Positions 35,693 through 48,700 are shown, counted from the stretch's first letter. The stretch is DNA of 64,000 bases from Nyssa sinensis (GCA_008638375.1 VIRR01000544.1:62001-126000); one strand, 5' to 3'. Program-made: numbers and translations. The notes: generated by a model from the sequence alone, not told the origin.

Positions 35693-36082
35693 TGTTAGGA
35701 TGCATACAAGCAGCTACTGAACTAGAAACACAACCAATACTCACACAGAGACCAAATTTACGTGGTTCAACAATTGCCTATGTCCACAGAGGAGAAATTA
35801 TCACTAAAAATAAACCCAAAGTTTACAATGGAGGAGGAAAAGAAAAACAACACTCACTTAACTCAACTCACAGCTCTCACTTTATCTCTCAATGTCTCGC
35901 TCTCACACAACACCAACAATGCTCTCAACACTCTCTATTTATAGGCAAGAGAGGAAATACATTAAATGTGCAATGATGCACACCACACCGTTGGTGGCTA
36001 AAGTCCACCTTGACGGTCGACTAAATTTTCCACATCTGCAACTGCGGCTAACCCTCTTCACATAGGTGAGGTGGATCTAGCA
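35693..36082 (-). repeat. Copia 3' LTR (390 bp)
   Basis: Bounded by TGTTAGGATGC and GATCTAGCA on the plus strand. It contains ctctatttataggcaagaga (35932-35951), whose homologue in the 5' LTR sits at 49686-49705. A purine-rich tract on the minus strand (ggtggagagggagaat) directly abuts its inner end. Confidence 0.85.
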
Positions 36083-36098
36083 ATTCTCCCTCTCCACC
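36083..36098 (-). other. Copia polypurine tract
   Basis: On the minus strand the sequence reads ggtggagagggagaat immediately before the 3' LTR. This is the expected position and composition of a plus-strand primer. Confidence 0.7.
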
Positions 36099-36132
36099 TC
36101 ACCTTGGAGGGGGGAATACCAACGTTGACTCC

Positions 36133-39100
36133 TCACTTGGAGTCCATTCTGGCCATTTCTCTACAAAGTTCCAGTTCGTCTCTCAGAACACTTTTTGTTA
36201 GCATGTTGGTAGGATTCTTGTCTGTATGGATCTTTACTAGTTTCAATAACTGCTTCTCCATCATTTCACATATCCAATGATAGTGAATGTCAATGTGTTT
36301 TGTGCGAGAATGGTACATGGAATTCTTGCTCAAATCGATGGCACTCTAGCCATCACAATGTACCGCATACTCTTTTTGTTCTAGTCCTAGTTTTTAGAGG
36401 AAATGCTTCAGCCACAACATTTCCTTTTCTGCTTCAACGGCGACAATGTATTCTTCCTCAGTTGTGGATAAAGTAACACATTTTTGCAGTTTGAACTGTT
36501 ATGATATAGCTCTCTCTACAAAAGTGAGAATGAACCCTGATGTAAACTTCCTCCCATCAAGGTCTCTTGCCATATCGACATCTATAAAACTCTCCAAAAC
36601 TGGTTTAGCTTCCTTAAAACACAAGCACATCTTAGACATGCCTTTTAGGTACCTCAAAATCCATTTGATAGCTTCCTAATGTTCTTTCCCTGGATTGAAA
36701 GGAATCTGCTCATAACGCCAACAACGTGAGCAATGTCTACCCGTTTACAAACCATATCATACATCAAGCTTCCTACTGCAAAGGAGTAGGGAATCACCTC
36801 TATCTCTTCTATTTCTTTCTTGGTAGAAGGGGACGAACATTTGCTTAGCTTGAAATAGTTTGCCAATGGAGTATAGACCGACTTGGCATTCTTCATGTTG
36901 AATCTCTAAATCATCCGTTCAACATACTTCTCTTATGACAACCGTAATTTCTTGGCTTTCTTGTCACAAACTATCTTCATGCCTAAGATATGTTGTGCTT
37001 GGCCTAAATACTTCATGTCAAACACCTTTGACACTTCTTTCTTCAATTTGCTGATAATGGCAGCATCTTGGCCAATGATTAACATGTCATCAACATAGAA
37101 CAGAAGTATGATGAATTTTTCATTAAGGAATCTCTTGACATATACGCATTAGTCTGCAACAGTCCTCTTATACTAATAACCCACCATGAATGAGTCAAAC
37201 TTCTTGTACCACTGTCTTGGCGCTTGGTTGAGGCTGTAAAGACTCTTCTTCAGCCTATAGACTAGGTGTTATTTCTCTTTTACTTCAAAATCTTCTGGCT
37301 GCACCATATAAATCTCTTCTTCCAAATCACCATAGAGAAAGACAATTTTCACATCCATCTGTTCAAGCTCCAAATCCAATCTAACTGCTAACCCCAAAGC
37401 TACTCGAATGGAGGTCATCTTCACAACTGGAGAGAAGATCTCATCAAAATCAATGTCTTTCTTCTGTCCAAAGCCTTCAACGACTAATTGAGTTTTGTAC
37501 TTTGCTAGGATTCCATTACCATCTTTCTTCAGCTTGAACACCCACTTGTTCTTCAATGGTTTTCTACCCTTAGGAAGCTCCACCAGTTCATAAGTGTGAT
37601 TTTTTCATGAGGAACTTATCTCATCTTGCATAGCTTGCAACCAACTAGTCTTGTCATTATGAGTCGTGGTTCTTGGAAACTCTTAAGCTCCCCCCTCATC
37701 AATGACTAAGATATACTCAGAAGCAGGATGTCTACTTGATGGCCTAGTCTCTTTGGCCGATCTTCTTAACTGAGATTCTTCAATTTCTGGTAGAGGGATT
37801 TGCTCCACCTGCTCAACACCTCCTATCTCGGTCTCGTCTGCTTCTGGAACTTCTCCTTGCATTTCTTCATCTTCGGTGGCATCTTTTGATGGTACAAGAT
37901 ATGGAACGAGGTCTAGAGCACTGATAACACTAGACTTTGCTTGTTTCTCAAAGTCCGCCAAGAATTGAATTTCTCAGAACACGACTTCTTTGCTTCGGAC
38001 GATCTTCTTCTTTTTCGGGTCCCACAACTTGTATCCGAAATCTTCATCTCTATAGCCCACAAAAATACACGAAGTGGACTTATCGTTGTGCTTCAACCTT
38101 TGCTCCTTGGAGATATGTACAAATGCTTTGCATCCAAACACTCATAGATAAGAGTAAGGGACGTTCTTTTCATACCACACTTTCTCTAAAATCTCAAAAT
38201 TCAAAGAAGTTGATGGCGATCTATTGATTAGGTAGTAAGTAGCACGAACAGCTTCACCCTAGAATGGCTTGGGCAGTTTTGCCATACTAAGCATGCATCT
38301 GACTCTCTCCATAGTGGTTCAATTCATCTTCTCGGCCACACCATTGTGTTGTGAGGTGCGAGGAACTGTTTTCTTATGCCGGATTCCATGGTCTGTGTAG
38401 TATGATTTAAACTCTTTAGACGTATACGCACCACCACTATCAGAACAGAGGCACTTTAACTTCTTTTCGGTCTCTCGCTCGACCATTGCATGAAATTTAT
38501 TGAAGTTCTCGAACACTTGATCTTTAGTCTTCAAGCAGTATACCCACACTTTCCTTAATGCATCATCAATAAATGTCAAGAAATAGTTGTTATCACTTAA
38601 TGGCTCCACTTCAATGGGACCGCAAACATCAGAGTGAACAAGACTTAACAACTCTAATTTTATTTTTCTTGATGTGTGGAAGGAAACCATATGATGCTTT
38701 CCGAACAAGCAATGATCACATAGGTTCAATGCAATATCTTTGGCAGAAGGGATGAGGGACTTTTTTGCCAAAATCTGCAGCCCTTTCTCGCTCATTTGGC
38801 TAAGCCTCATGTGTTATAAATTTGGTGATGCCTCATCTTCAACTGCATTTAGATTATCAGAGCACACTTTTACCTGAGTCTTGTAAATTTTGCAACAAGC
38901 TTGTCCTCTAGCAACAACCAAAGAACCCTTTGTCAACCTCCAGGTTCCTTTGCCGAAGTAATTCTTATAATCCTGTTGATCTAGGGCTAATCCAAAAATA
39001 AGATTGAGGCATAGATCAGGAACATGCCTCGCGTCCTTCAATACCAAGGTGCATCCAATATTGGTTTGAATGCGAACATCGCTTATTTCCACGATCTTAG

Positions 39101-39281
39101 AACAAATGGTGTTTCCCATTCTCACTGTACCAAAGTCTCCAGCTTTATATGAACTGAAGAATTCCTTTCGAGGGGTGGCGTGATAGGATGTTGTTGTATC
39201 CATCACCCACTCGATATCGTGGTTGGCAAAGTAAAGGCATTCCTCTTCTTTGCTAGAGAATATTGCTACATCTTCTGACAT
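36133..39281 (-). pseudogene. Broken copia pol (PR, IN, RT, RNase H)
   Basis: Minus-strand fragments follow the copia order. At 39281-38814, a protease-side region with WVMDTTTSYHATP (the Asp-Thr/Ser-Gly site appears altered) and the segment leading to integrase. At 38810-38319, integrase with HSDVCGPIEV, CSDSGGAYTS and QHNGVAEK. At 37961-37683, an acidic linker. At 37583-37269, reverse transcriptase with KYKTQLVVEGFGQKKDIDFD; the catalytic YVDDM-type motif follows near 37085-37117. At 36896-36654, a segment with SFAVGSLMYDMVCKRVDIAH. At 36333-36133, the RNase H end with IDIHYHWICEMM and HTDKNPTNMLTK. Stops or frameshifts separate these pieces. Confidence 0.85.
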
Positions 39282-39323
39282 AGTAACTGTAGTATTTATG
39301 CCTTTCGGTTTAGGCTGATTGTA

Positions 39324-39503
39324 TTATTCTCTCTTCAGCTTCCGATAATCCTTCTTCATGTGGCCCTCTATACCACAGTGATAGCAGCTGAATCTTCCTT
39401 TGTTATCTCTAGATGTGCTAGGATCCTGAGATCTTCCTCTACTTCTACGTCTACCTTTGCCTCTTTCTTGGTTCTTTCCTCTATTTTCTATAACGAGGGC
39501 TTG
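39324..39503 (-). pseudogene. Copia gag, 3' part with zinc knuckle
   Basis: Encodes a basic Arg/Gly/Ser-rich stretch and CYHCGIEGHMKKDYRK, a CCHC knuckle whose last Cys is Tyr. It is the downstream half of the gag split by LTR C. Its upstream half resumes at 47727. Confidence 0.85.
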
Positions 39504-40020
39504 TGTCACAACCAGAAACCCGGCCTATACAGATTACGGAGATGCGACTACTACCCTTCGGCCCAGGGCCGGCGGGTGGACCAGAAGCAGTAGTGCAATG
39601 TAACACCCCGAACTTAGTTTCCTGGTTAATTAGGGTAATGATGTCATTTTTGAAGTTAAATGCATTAAATTAGTCGTTTTAGCTTCCTTTTTTTTAGCAC
39701 TATAAAAACTCGAACTAGTTAACTACAGAAAACACAAAGAAATAAAAATTGATGCGAGGCCTTTGACATCGAAGCTAACCGAAATAGGAAACGGCCAAAA
39801 GAAACCGCTTCGTAACAAAAGCAATGGAAAAGAAAATATTAAGAAAATAACCAAAACGGTAAATTGTGTCAGCCAAACGAGACATAAGCACAAAATAGGA
39901 AAATGCACCAAAAGTGAGGCCAAGGGGTTTTGAACCCTTGACCCAAAAGTAGGCAAAGTTTTAAAACCAAAAAAAAAAAATACCATTTGGGCTGCCCACT
40001 TTTTGTGTCTTATATTACAA

Positions 40021-40063
<43 letters not shown>

Positions 40064-40217
40064 TTCAAAATAAAACCCCACCTCCTAAATTAGCCCATGG
40101 CCATTCATGCAACTAAAACAAAATATAAAAAAATAGGTCTATTTATATGTGTTGCGTGTGTGCAAATGGAATTTAGAAATCAAACTTGAGATTGAGCGTG
40201 AGAGCAGGTCTGATGTA

Positions 40218-40262
40218 GAGAGAGAGAGAGAGAGAGTGTGTGTGTGTGTGTGTGTGTGTGAG
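40218..40262. repeat. (AG)n(TG)n compound microsatellite in LTR D
   Basis: An AG run passes directly into a TG run, followed by gaagaagaagaag repeats to about 40330. It creates spurious Glu/Lys- and Leu/Ser-rich frames. Confidence 0.9.
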
Positions 40263-41360
40263 TTAGAGAGAGAAATAGTGAAGAAGGAAGAAGAAGAAGA
40301 AGAAGAAAAAGAAAAAGAAGGAGGAGGAGAGCAGAAGGATGCATGCATGGCTGCCTTGACCTGAAGGAAATCACCAACCAAACCGAGCAAGAAGAAGGAG
40401 AGGAGAGTCACTGTTAGGGTAAAATACCATAAACCCAAAATTTTTTCTCTCTCTAAATATGTCTTATATACAAGCTCTTAGTTTTTTTAATGCATGCATG
40501 TGTAGTGTGAGTTTGGGGGAAAACAATGAGGAACAAACCTTGAAGTTTGGAGCTTAGGACACCCCATGACCATTAAACCTAAAATAATGGAAGATTGGAT
40601 TTTTGTGTACACTGAATTAAGCTTGAAACAAATTGCATGGCTCAAAAGAGCATAGAAAATGGGTTAATATGAAACTTGAATGGGTTAAAATGGTCAAGAG
40701 ACCAAGGAGATAAGTCCAATTGCAGTTCACGGTGTAAAATGTTCAACGTATGATTTTATGTTCAAAATTTAATTTAAACAATGTATAAATGTTTGAGTTA
40801 GGGTGTAAAGGAGTTTTGAGATGTCCTAAGGTGAGAACAGTGATTGAAATGGCTTGAAATCAAAAAAATTTCAAGAGGCCGAAAAACTGATTGAGTGGCG
40901 AAAATGGGGCTATTTGAGGTCCAAAATAATTCCAAATGATTGTTGAAGGTCTTAGGAGTAAATCTGTGTAAAAATATAGAAAAATCAAACATGAAAATCA
41001 TAAGAAAATCAAGGAGAAAACCTACAGTTTCGGACGACGGTGACGGAGAATATGGCGGAGCTTTGGCCAGGAAAACGTGAGGAAGAAAGTGAACAGGGTG
41101 GGTCGCTTCGGGCCGCATCGGGTTCAGGTCAAGACCCGACCCATCGCAAATCAGGTCTTAAGTAGGACGGCACCATTTTGGGTTTTAAAATTTAAAAGAT
41201 TCTGTCCTATTTGGTCACGGGAATAAGAGCCTATTTAATAATCCTATGCGTGAGGGGTATAGGGGGATACCTTATCCATGGATTGGGTCCTTATCCACCG
41301 TTTGGCTTTGAATAAATCAGAAGAAAAAAAAAAAAAAAGGTAGGGAGCCATAGCTCCCCA

Positions 41361-41426
41361 GACTTGAACGTGCGACCTCCCACTCGGCTGAGACCCAAAA
41401 CCCTCCACTTTCTACCATTGTGCCAA
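41361..41426 (-). promoter_or_regulatory. tRNA-like A-box/B-box module in LTR D
   Basis: On the minus strand, TTGGCACAATGGTAGAAAG (41426-41408) resembles an A box and CGTTCAAGTCT (41371-41361) resembles a B box. They sit in the same relative place as in LTRs A and C, next to a gggagccatagctccc near-palindrome. Confidence 0.5.
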
Positions 41427-44369
41427 CGTAGCACCACTCTAAATATTTTAAAGAAATAATATATAATATATAATATTATAATTAATTAAATTAAATTTAA
41501 TTAATTTAATAATAATAAAGTATTCTGATGTCCAAAATAAATAAACGAATAGTGTATTTTGACTATTTTGGGCATTCTGGATCGAATGGTGGGATTCGTT
41601 TTACGAGACAAAACTCTAAAAAATTAAGATACGTAAAAAGTTTAAATTACCAAATTACCCCTAATGTGCCTGAAGCCAAATAAAAAGCCGAGAAGGTCTA
41701 AAGTGACTTTCTTCGACGTTCCGGACCCAATGGTGAGGTTCATAATATCAAAATAAGTATTGAAAAATAAGTTACGTAAAAAAATAAAATTTATTTAATT
41801 ACTACGAGTAGGTCGATTTAAAAAAGGTAAGACCAATCCTAGGGAATTAGGATTAACACATTCTAAGCATAAGTTAAGAGCATCAATAGGTGATAAATTG
41901 AGGTAAATATGAAGATGATAAGTTCTTTATAATTTTCTTAGGAGCTACAAAGGAAAAGAGAAAGCCCACTAGTAGCGCTAACCTGGGGAATAATGTGAGT
42001 AATCTTGTACCTTGAAGTGGAGGTTTTTAATCTCCATGGATTTTGAAGTAAATCGAAGTTTAAATATTTTGAAGTGTTTTCATGTTTAAAATATCTGTAG
42101 TATTTCTAAATTTGAATTCTCGTACCTATATGCTTTATACTTTCGTTTTATTTATAAATTCTAACATGGTATGCAAAATTTACTACTTGATATTCCTGAC
42201 AGATGATACATTTACTTTCCGCATGTCCATGTAAATGTTAATTTTATTAAATGCCTCTTGAATTAATTGTTTTTATTCTATCTATGCTTTAATAAATTCC
42301 TGTACATCGTGATTTAAATTCCTAAAGCTCATGTGTTAAATGTTTTAAGTATTGTCCTCCAAGTGTTTAAAAAAAAAAAAGAACTCTGCTAGATTGCCCA
42401 TGATTTGAATACTTATGAAAATTCATTCTTTTTATTGAAGCAATATTTTTTTAAATGTTCATCAAAATCATATCTTAAAGAAGCCATGTTTTTAGATGCT
42501 CACAAAAATATTTTCTTAAAAAGTCATGTTTTTAATGCTCGTGAAAAGCACATATTTGAAGAAATCATATTTTCAATGCTCTTTGAAAAGCATCATTGAA
42601 GAATTAAAAAGTTTTGAAAGATAACGGTGCATAAGCACCACAACTGATATTGGGTTCCTTCAGAACTCAATTGACATGAAGAATGCCTGGTAGCAGGATT
42701 TGATCCCCCATGCATGAGATCTCTCAGAAGTAAGACTAGAATCTGGTTCGAAACAGATTTCCACCTAATAAAAGTGAAAAGATGACAATGTTTTCAGAAA
42801 TGGTAGTAGGTTTTTAAACCCTCATTTATCTGAAACGGGTTTTTATATAACCCTCTATTTTGAAGTTTTGAAGAAGAATAAATTTGCATCCTTCTATTTT
42901 CATGGAAATGATTTCAAAAGCACATGTTTATAAATCCTGCTGCATATTAAATGCTTTATTGAATGCTTTAAAATGCATCATGACATGTGATTTGAAGATT
43001 TCTATATTCTATGATTATTGAAATACGTGCTTGGCTTGAATGCCTTATATGCTTCACGCTATTTCTTTTTTAAGAATCCTGTATTCTGTATCTGAAGTAT
43101 GTGTACAATTGGTAGTGTATGTTTATATGAACTTTTTCTTAAACTAACCCACTACCAGTTGAAAACCCATGACAAGGTACTGGAATACTCATTGGCTTGT
43201 TGAAGCTCACCCCATTCCCTTAACATTTTTCAGGTGAAGACGATGGATGAGAGCCTTGTCCAATTTGAGGATTGGTGATTGGCGGCTCCTTTTTTATCAA
43301 GGGATTTGGAAGTATTAGGATTGGTAGTTGGTCAATTTTGTTGTAATAATTTTAGACGATTATGTACTTGAGCCCCGAGGGGCAATTGATTATGTAATAT
43401 GTAAAACTTTAAAAATTTTAGTATGCTCTGAATGTATGTTAATTGTTTATCGCTTCGAAGAAGAAGAAGAAGAAGTGACGGTACTAGACGGGTGTGCGGG
43501 ATGTAAAAGAAAAGAAAAAAAATTTCATGCTTCTGCAATTGCCAGTCCTGGCCGCACCGCACCGCCGTCCGGCGCCGTTGCTTACTTGAGCCTCACCCGA
43601 CGGCCCACGGGCCGAAGGGTGGCGGTCACGATTCCCTTAATCCCCTCAGGGTGGGTTTCAGGGTCGTGACATGCAACCTTCAATATATTTTGCGTAAGCG
43701 TGAAAACTTTTTTCTTTCTTTCTTTCCTGCACGTTTGCCCGGAACTGCCATTCACAGAACTGTACAATTAACAGACATACAGAGCTTGCTAAATTTTTAA
43801 AAGTTAAACATATTATATGGTCATTGTCCTTAGGGACTTAAATACGTAATTTGTCCAAAACAGAATACTACAAAAAGATTGACCAACTATTGATCCTAAC
43901 ATTCCCAAAAATACTAATTTAAAGTGCGGAGCTCCCGACGCTCTTCCTTAGTACGGCTAAGGCTCCCAATCATCTTCGTTACTTGAAAGGGTCATGGGTA
44001 ACAAATCTATGTGAGCTTTATGAAAAGCTCGTGAGTAATCCTGGTACCTTGTCATGGGTTTTAAACTGGTAATGAGTTAAGTACAACAGATTTTGTGAAA
44101 TAGTTACTGCCAATTGCTCATACATTTCAGATACAGAATATAGAAAATTCATAATAGATAGCATGAAGCATTCGAGATATTCAGGCTAGGCATTTAGTTT
44201 ATCAATACAAAGTACAAGAATTTTCAAAAACATGTAACACGAAGCATTTAAGGCATTTAAGTAAAGCATTTAATATACAACAGGAAACTTGTAAACATGT
44301 ACAGGATGGCCATTTGATGGCCAAAAAAATTTAAATCCTTTACTTGTTAAACAGGATGATAAAATCATT

Positions 44370-44512
44370 TTCTTGTGAACAGGAGGATAAAAATTTCTTT
44401 TCTTATAAACAGGAGGATAAAAATTCCTTTTCTTATAAACAGGAGGATAAAATCCTTTCTTATAAACAAGAGGATAAAATTATTTTCTTTTAAACAAGAG
44501 GGTATGACCCTT
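44370..44512. repeat. About 29-bp tandem repeats in LTR C
   Basis: Five to six units share aaacaggaggataaaa followed by a T/C-rich spacer (ttccttttcttat). They are spaced about 28-30 bp apart. Confidence 0.85.
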
Positions 44513-45771
44513 TATCATTTTAAAAAATCATTTTCATGTAAATGGGGGTTCGAAAACCTTCTACCATTTATTGCCATACTTTTTTTTTTTCACTTTTTAA
44601 CAAAAGAATCAATTTCGAATCAGACCCTAAGCTTAATAGATCAATAGATATATCTCATGCTTGGGGGATAAACCTGTTACCGGGCATTTTTAGGATTTTG
44701 AGTCCCATAGGGTCTCAATAGCTTGTAGTGCTTATGCATAATTATCTTGCATTACCAATTCGCAAACAGGAAACATTTAAAATATTTTTTTTAAATAGAT
44801 GCCTTTCAAGAGCATTCAACAGAACTTTCATGAGCACTTTAGCAGAGCTTTCAAAATACTTGAAACATAACATTCAGGAACATTTAAAACATAACTTTCA
44901 GAATACTTAATCACAACATTCAGGAATATTTAAAACGTGACTAGAATGGAAAATATTTACTTTTAGAGAGACATTTAATACAATTTTAAATTTAAAATAG
45001 ACATGTTATAGTACAAACTTATAAACACTCAGCATTTAAAACAAGCACACTTATAGTTCAAAATACTATTTAAAAATGGAAACAAGTAGCATATTAAAAA
45101 CACGAATCACGTAAATACAGGAATTTGAATTTAAAACACTTTGGGAATCATGGAGTTAAAACCTCCACTTCAAAGTCCAGGATTACTCACATTGGTTCTC
45201 GGGATTTGCGCTACTGGTGGGCCTTTCCCTTTCCCTTGTAATTCCTAAGAATAATTTATGAAGAGTCTAATTAATTCTACATTTAACTTAAATCACCACC
45301 TATTCGGTATTCTTAATTTACTTTTAGATCGGGGTGAATCCTAATTTCCTAGGATTGACCTTATTTCCTTTAAATCGGACTATTCGTAATCAAGTCAGAC
45401 TCTTAAGGGTAGCTTAGTAAACTTATATTTTCATGTGTCTTATTTTTCAGTACTTAATCTGGTAATATGGACCTCACCGTTGGGTCCGAAACATTGAAGA
45501 AAGTTAATTTAGACCATCTCGGACTTCCATTTGGCTTCGGGCATCATTAAGAGTAAAATGGTAATTTTTACATTTTACGTGTCTTAATTTTTGGGATTCT
45601 ATCTTGTAAAAGGGACCTCACTATTAGGTCCAGAATATCAGAAAAAGTCAGAATACACTACCCTTTTATTTTATTTGAGTAACGAAACATTTTACCATAT
45701 TTAAATTAATTAAATTATTTTATTTAATAATATATATTTATTTTATTCAATTTATTCCACAAGTGCCATGG

Positions 45772-45835
45772 TGGCACAATGGCACACACGTGCCCTCTTA
45801 AGTTCTCACGCACACAAAGTTGTTGTTTCGAGTCT
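45772..45835 (+). promoter_or_regulatory. tRNA-like A-box/B-box module in LTR C
   Basis: TGGCACAATGGCACAC at 45772-45787 and GTTTCGAGTCT at 45825-45835 are spaced as in a tRNA promoter. A perfect 16-bp palindrome GGGAGCTATAGCTCCC follows at 45837-45852. Confidence 0.5.
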
Positions 45836-46651
45836 AGGGAGCTATAGCTCCCTTTTATTTTTCTGATTTTAAGTTTGCCAAACAGCGGACAAATGGGTAA
45901 AACTGGGATAAGATATCCTGTTCCCATCTGGGTTATCAAATCAGGTGCCTATTCGTGTTGCCAAACAGGCTGAATTCCCTTTTTAAATTAAAACCAAAGC
46001 CCAAACAACGCCGTTCAACTTATTCTTTTCTACGGCTGGGCGGGTTCTGACCCAAACCTGAAACTCGCCTCGAAACTGACCCGATACTATTCATTGTCTT
46101 CCCTGACTACCCCGTCACTATTGCCCTAATTTCAGAGGTTTTAAATCTCTATTCGTGACATTCTAGTAGGTCTTTTGACCTGCTTTCTTTTCCTATGCTT
46201 TTCTAGGGCACTAAGGAACATTTTGGAATTGGTTTTAGGGATTGAATTGAGCTCAAAAGCTCCATTGAAGGTTTGGGGCTATTCTAAATAATGGCTTGGT
46301 TAATGGTTGTTTCCCCATGAAATCAAGCGTGGTTTAGCTTGTTGTGATCGTCTAACCATGCGGATTCAATCATTGTTCTAAAAATCGAGCTTAAAGCTCT
46401 TTTAGTGAGGTTGGGTTTGAAACCCGAAACCTGCAACAAGGTTTTTTTTCCTTCATTTTTGGTTCGTTTAATACGATCTTTGTGGATGCTTGATCCTTGT
46501 AGCATCTACTTTAAGTCCCAATACATAAAAGAACGTTTCTTACCAGTTGTTTCATACCCATCTTCTTGGTGGTCGTCAATGGCGGATTTCAGTTTTGGTC
46601 GTTGTTTTCCCTACTTTGGGACTCTAGTTAGTCCCATTTTTCATTCCTACC

Positions 46652-47165
46652 TTGCTAAATCATCAATAAGATCGTGCATGCATTAATTTTTCATTCAACA
46701 GTAAGTTACAACAACCCTTTTTCAAGAGAGAGAAACGTATAGTTTAGGTATTTTTACCTTCGGGTAGTGGATCTTCCTCCTCCTTACTTAGTTTTGACCT
46801 TTTTAGGTTTTCTTGAGCTAGTCTAGGGTTACATGTAAAACCTTCCTCTCATTTTCCTTCTCCTTCTTCTTCCTTCATTCTCTCACTCTCCCTCTCCTTT
46901 TCCTTGCTAAATCATCAATAAGATCATACATGCATTAATTTTTCATTCAACAGTAAGTTACAACAACCCTTTTTCAAGAGAGAGAAACGTATAGTTTAGG
47001 TATTTTTACCTTCGGGTAGTGGATCTTCCTCCTTCCTTGCTTAGTTTTGACCTTTTTAGGTTTTTTTGAGCTAGTCTAGGGTTGCATGTAAAACCTTCCT
47101 CTCCTTTTCCTTCTCCTTCTTCTTTCTTCCTTCTCTCACTCTCTCTTTTGCCGCACACACACAAG
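46652..47165. repeat. 262-bp tandem duplication in LTR C
   Basis: Units start at 46652 and 46914 with ttgctaaatcatcaataaga. They stay similar through gagagagaaacgtatagttt and cttcgggtagtggatcttcc to the CT-rich end. There are only scattered mismatches, so the duplication is fairly recent. Confidence 0.88.
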
Positions 47166-47726
47166 GGTCTGAAAGATACTTACAGACTTCTTCGTGCAAA
47201 AGTTTGATTTGAGCTCATACACTCACTTGCATACCATCATAAGGGATTTTCAAGAAATGCCATTGGGTGTGAGAATGGTGTAATGGGGTGTTGACACCTC
47301 ATTGCTTCAAACTTTTCCCACACAATTTCTATGTTATATGCTTATTTTTTGGCCATGATAGCACATGTGTGCTGATAGCCTAGTGGGCTTTGGGCTGTGC
47401 ATAAGTCTCTTGGGAGACTAGGTTTTGGGTTCAATTCTTTGGGTCAACACCTTTTTGGCCTACTTTTCTTCTTTTCTCTTTTATTTGCCTTTAGTTAGGC
47501 TTTTACACTTAAATTTTATTTTTCTTTTTTCATTAATTTTATTTCTTCCTCATGTGCTTGTATTATTTATTTATTTTCATCATGTGTCGATTTCATAAAT
47601 CGAGGTTTTATTATTTTGTAACTTTTATTTTCTTGATTTAGTTTTTCTTAACTATTATTTTGCTTCTTAAAGTCCCTAATATTTAATTAGCGACTTAATT
47701 ATCAATAGCTGGGTCGGGGTGTTGCA

Positions 47727-48335
47727 ACTTGTGAGTGGTTTGAACGCATTTCTTTCCTTCTTGCCTTTTCGTTATACAAAGCATCCTTGACTATAGTCAT
47801 AGTCAGCTTGCCATAGTGAGCAGAGTTGCTGAAAGACACGACCAACGTCTCCCAACTGTTTGGCAAGGAGCTGAGAAGCAATAGAGCTTGTGTCTCATCA
47901 TCAAGATCCATCTTGGCGGTCACAAGCTGGTTCACCAGGTTTTGAAACTCATTGGTATGCTTGACAATAAAATTCTCGTTCTTCAACTTCAAGTTAACGA
48001 GCCGCCTCATTAGGAGGGCTTTATTCCGAGCAGTTTTACCTAGTCTCTAATTTCTCCTAGAGACTATATGCGCTTGTTTCTTGGGCAACATGGTGGAACA
48101 CATTATGGTCGATCTATTGTCTGATCTGCCCAATTGTTTTCCTATTCATCTTCTTCTACTCATCTTCTATCTTAGCTGTGGGTTTAATGTTTTTGTTCTT
48201 CAAAGGATCATACAGATCCTTGTAGTAAAGGATATCCTCTATCCTTGGCTTTTAAATGACATAATTTGAAGCATCAATTTAATCATGGTGCATGGTGCAG
48301 AGTCATCCATTGAATCGGGCGATATCCGACCACCG
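47727..48335 (-). pseudogene. Copia gag, 5' part
   Basis: The minus-strand frame at 48010-47727 encodes a UBN2-type copia gag segment (MRRLVNLKLKN, TNEFQNLVNQLV, LLLLSSLPNSWETLVV, EKARRKEMRSNHSQ). It stops where LTR C inserted. Upstream, 48270-48200 keeps KPRIEDILYYKDLYDPL in a frame broken by stops. Together with 39324-39503 it forms one gag. Confidence 0.85.
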
Positions 48336-48544
48336 ATTTAAAGTTTTAGCAAGTTGAGAGTGGAATCTCGCAAAACAAAGCATGCGGTTGCATCCGGAAT
48401 GGTCAATTTAGTCAAAAATCACTTTTATGGTTTGTTGAAAACGAAGCAAAAACGGACCGAAATAGAGCAAAATAGTGAAAACTGTTAACTTTAATGGAAT
48501 GTTCCCTTTTAAGTGGAATATTCTTGATTGTAGACTGATGGTGT

Positions 48545-48700
48545 CTATTGACGTGGTAGAGTGCTGATGTGGCAACATGTGGCAGGTGATGTGGCGACAC
48601 GTGGCAGGTAGCATGGCCACACGTGGCATGCGACGTGGCCACACGTGGCATGTGTCGTGGCGACACGTGTCAGGCGCTACAGTGACTCGTGGCAGGTGCT
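48545..48700. repeat. G-box-containing minisatellite in copia leader
   Basis: Five to seven units of about 18-22 bp are variations on gtggcgacacgtggcagg. The CACGTG/ACGTGGC core, a plant G-box/ABRE-type site, occurs several times (for example near 48596, 48619, 48641 and 48664). It lies between the copia PBS and gag. Confidence 0.8.

Larger units (their letters stand above)
39599..43671 (-). mobile_element. Solo LTR D (4073 bp), reversed, nested in LTR C
   Basis: On the plus strand it begins TGTAACACCCCG and ends GGGTCGTGACA; read on the minus strand it is TGTCACGACCC...GGTGTTACA, the same family type as A-C. Perfect 5-bp duplications tgcaa flank it (39594-39598 and 43672-43676). No gag/pol is present. 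It contains a (TA)n run (40024-40053), (AG)n/(GT)n runs (40218-40262), GAAGAA repeats, and the tRNA-like module on the minus strand at 41361-41426. Frames such as 40139-40438 are low-complexity artefacts of these runs. Confidence 0.88.
39504..47726 (+). mobile_element. Solo LTR C, nested in copia gag, interrupted by LTR D
   Basis: Starts TGTCACAACC and ends GGGTGTTGCA. The flanks gcttg (39499-39503) and acttg (47727-47731) are a 5-bp target duplication with one mismatch. Gag reading can be followed across the gap. Its own length without D is about 4.1 kb. There is no gag/pol. It carries 29-bp tandem repeats near 44370-44510, the tRNA-like module at 45772-45835 and a 262-bp tandem duplication at 46652-47165. 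Landmark sequences (ccttgtcatgggttttaaactggt near 44048; gacctcaccgttgggtccga near 45471) are shared with D, and partly with A and B. Confidence 0.82.

Noticed and set aside
40139..40438. Minus-strand Leu/Ser/His-rich frame
   Set aside because: It is translation of (AG)n/(GT)n and GAA repeats inside LTR D.
39504..43671. A single TIR transposon bounded by the similar inverted ends at 39504 and 43671
   Set aside because: The ends look like inverted repeats only because two related LTRs (C and D) lie in opposite orientation. D has its own tgcaa duplications, and C continues to 47726.
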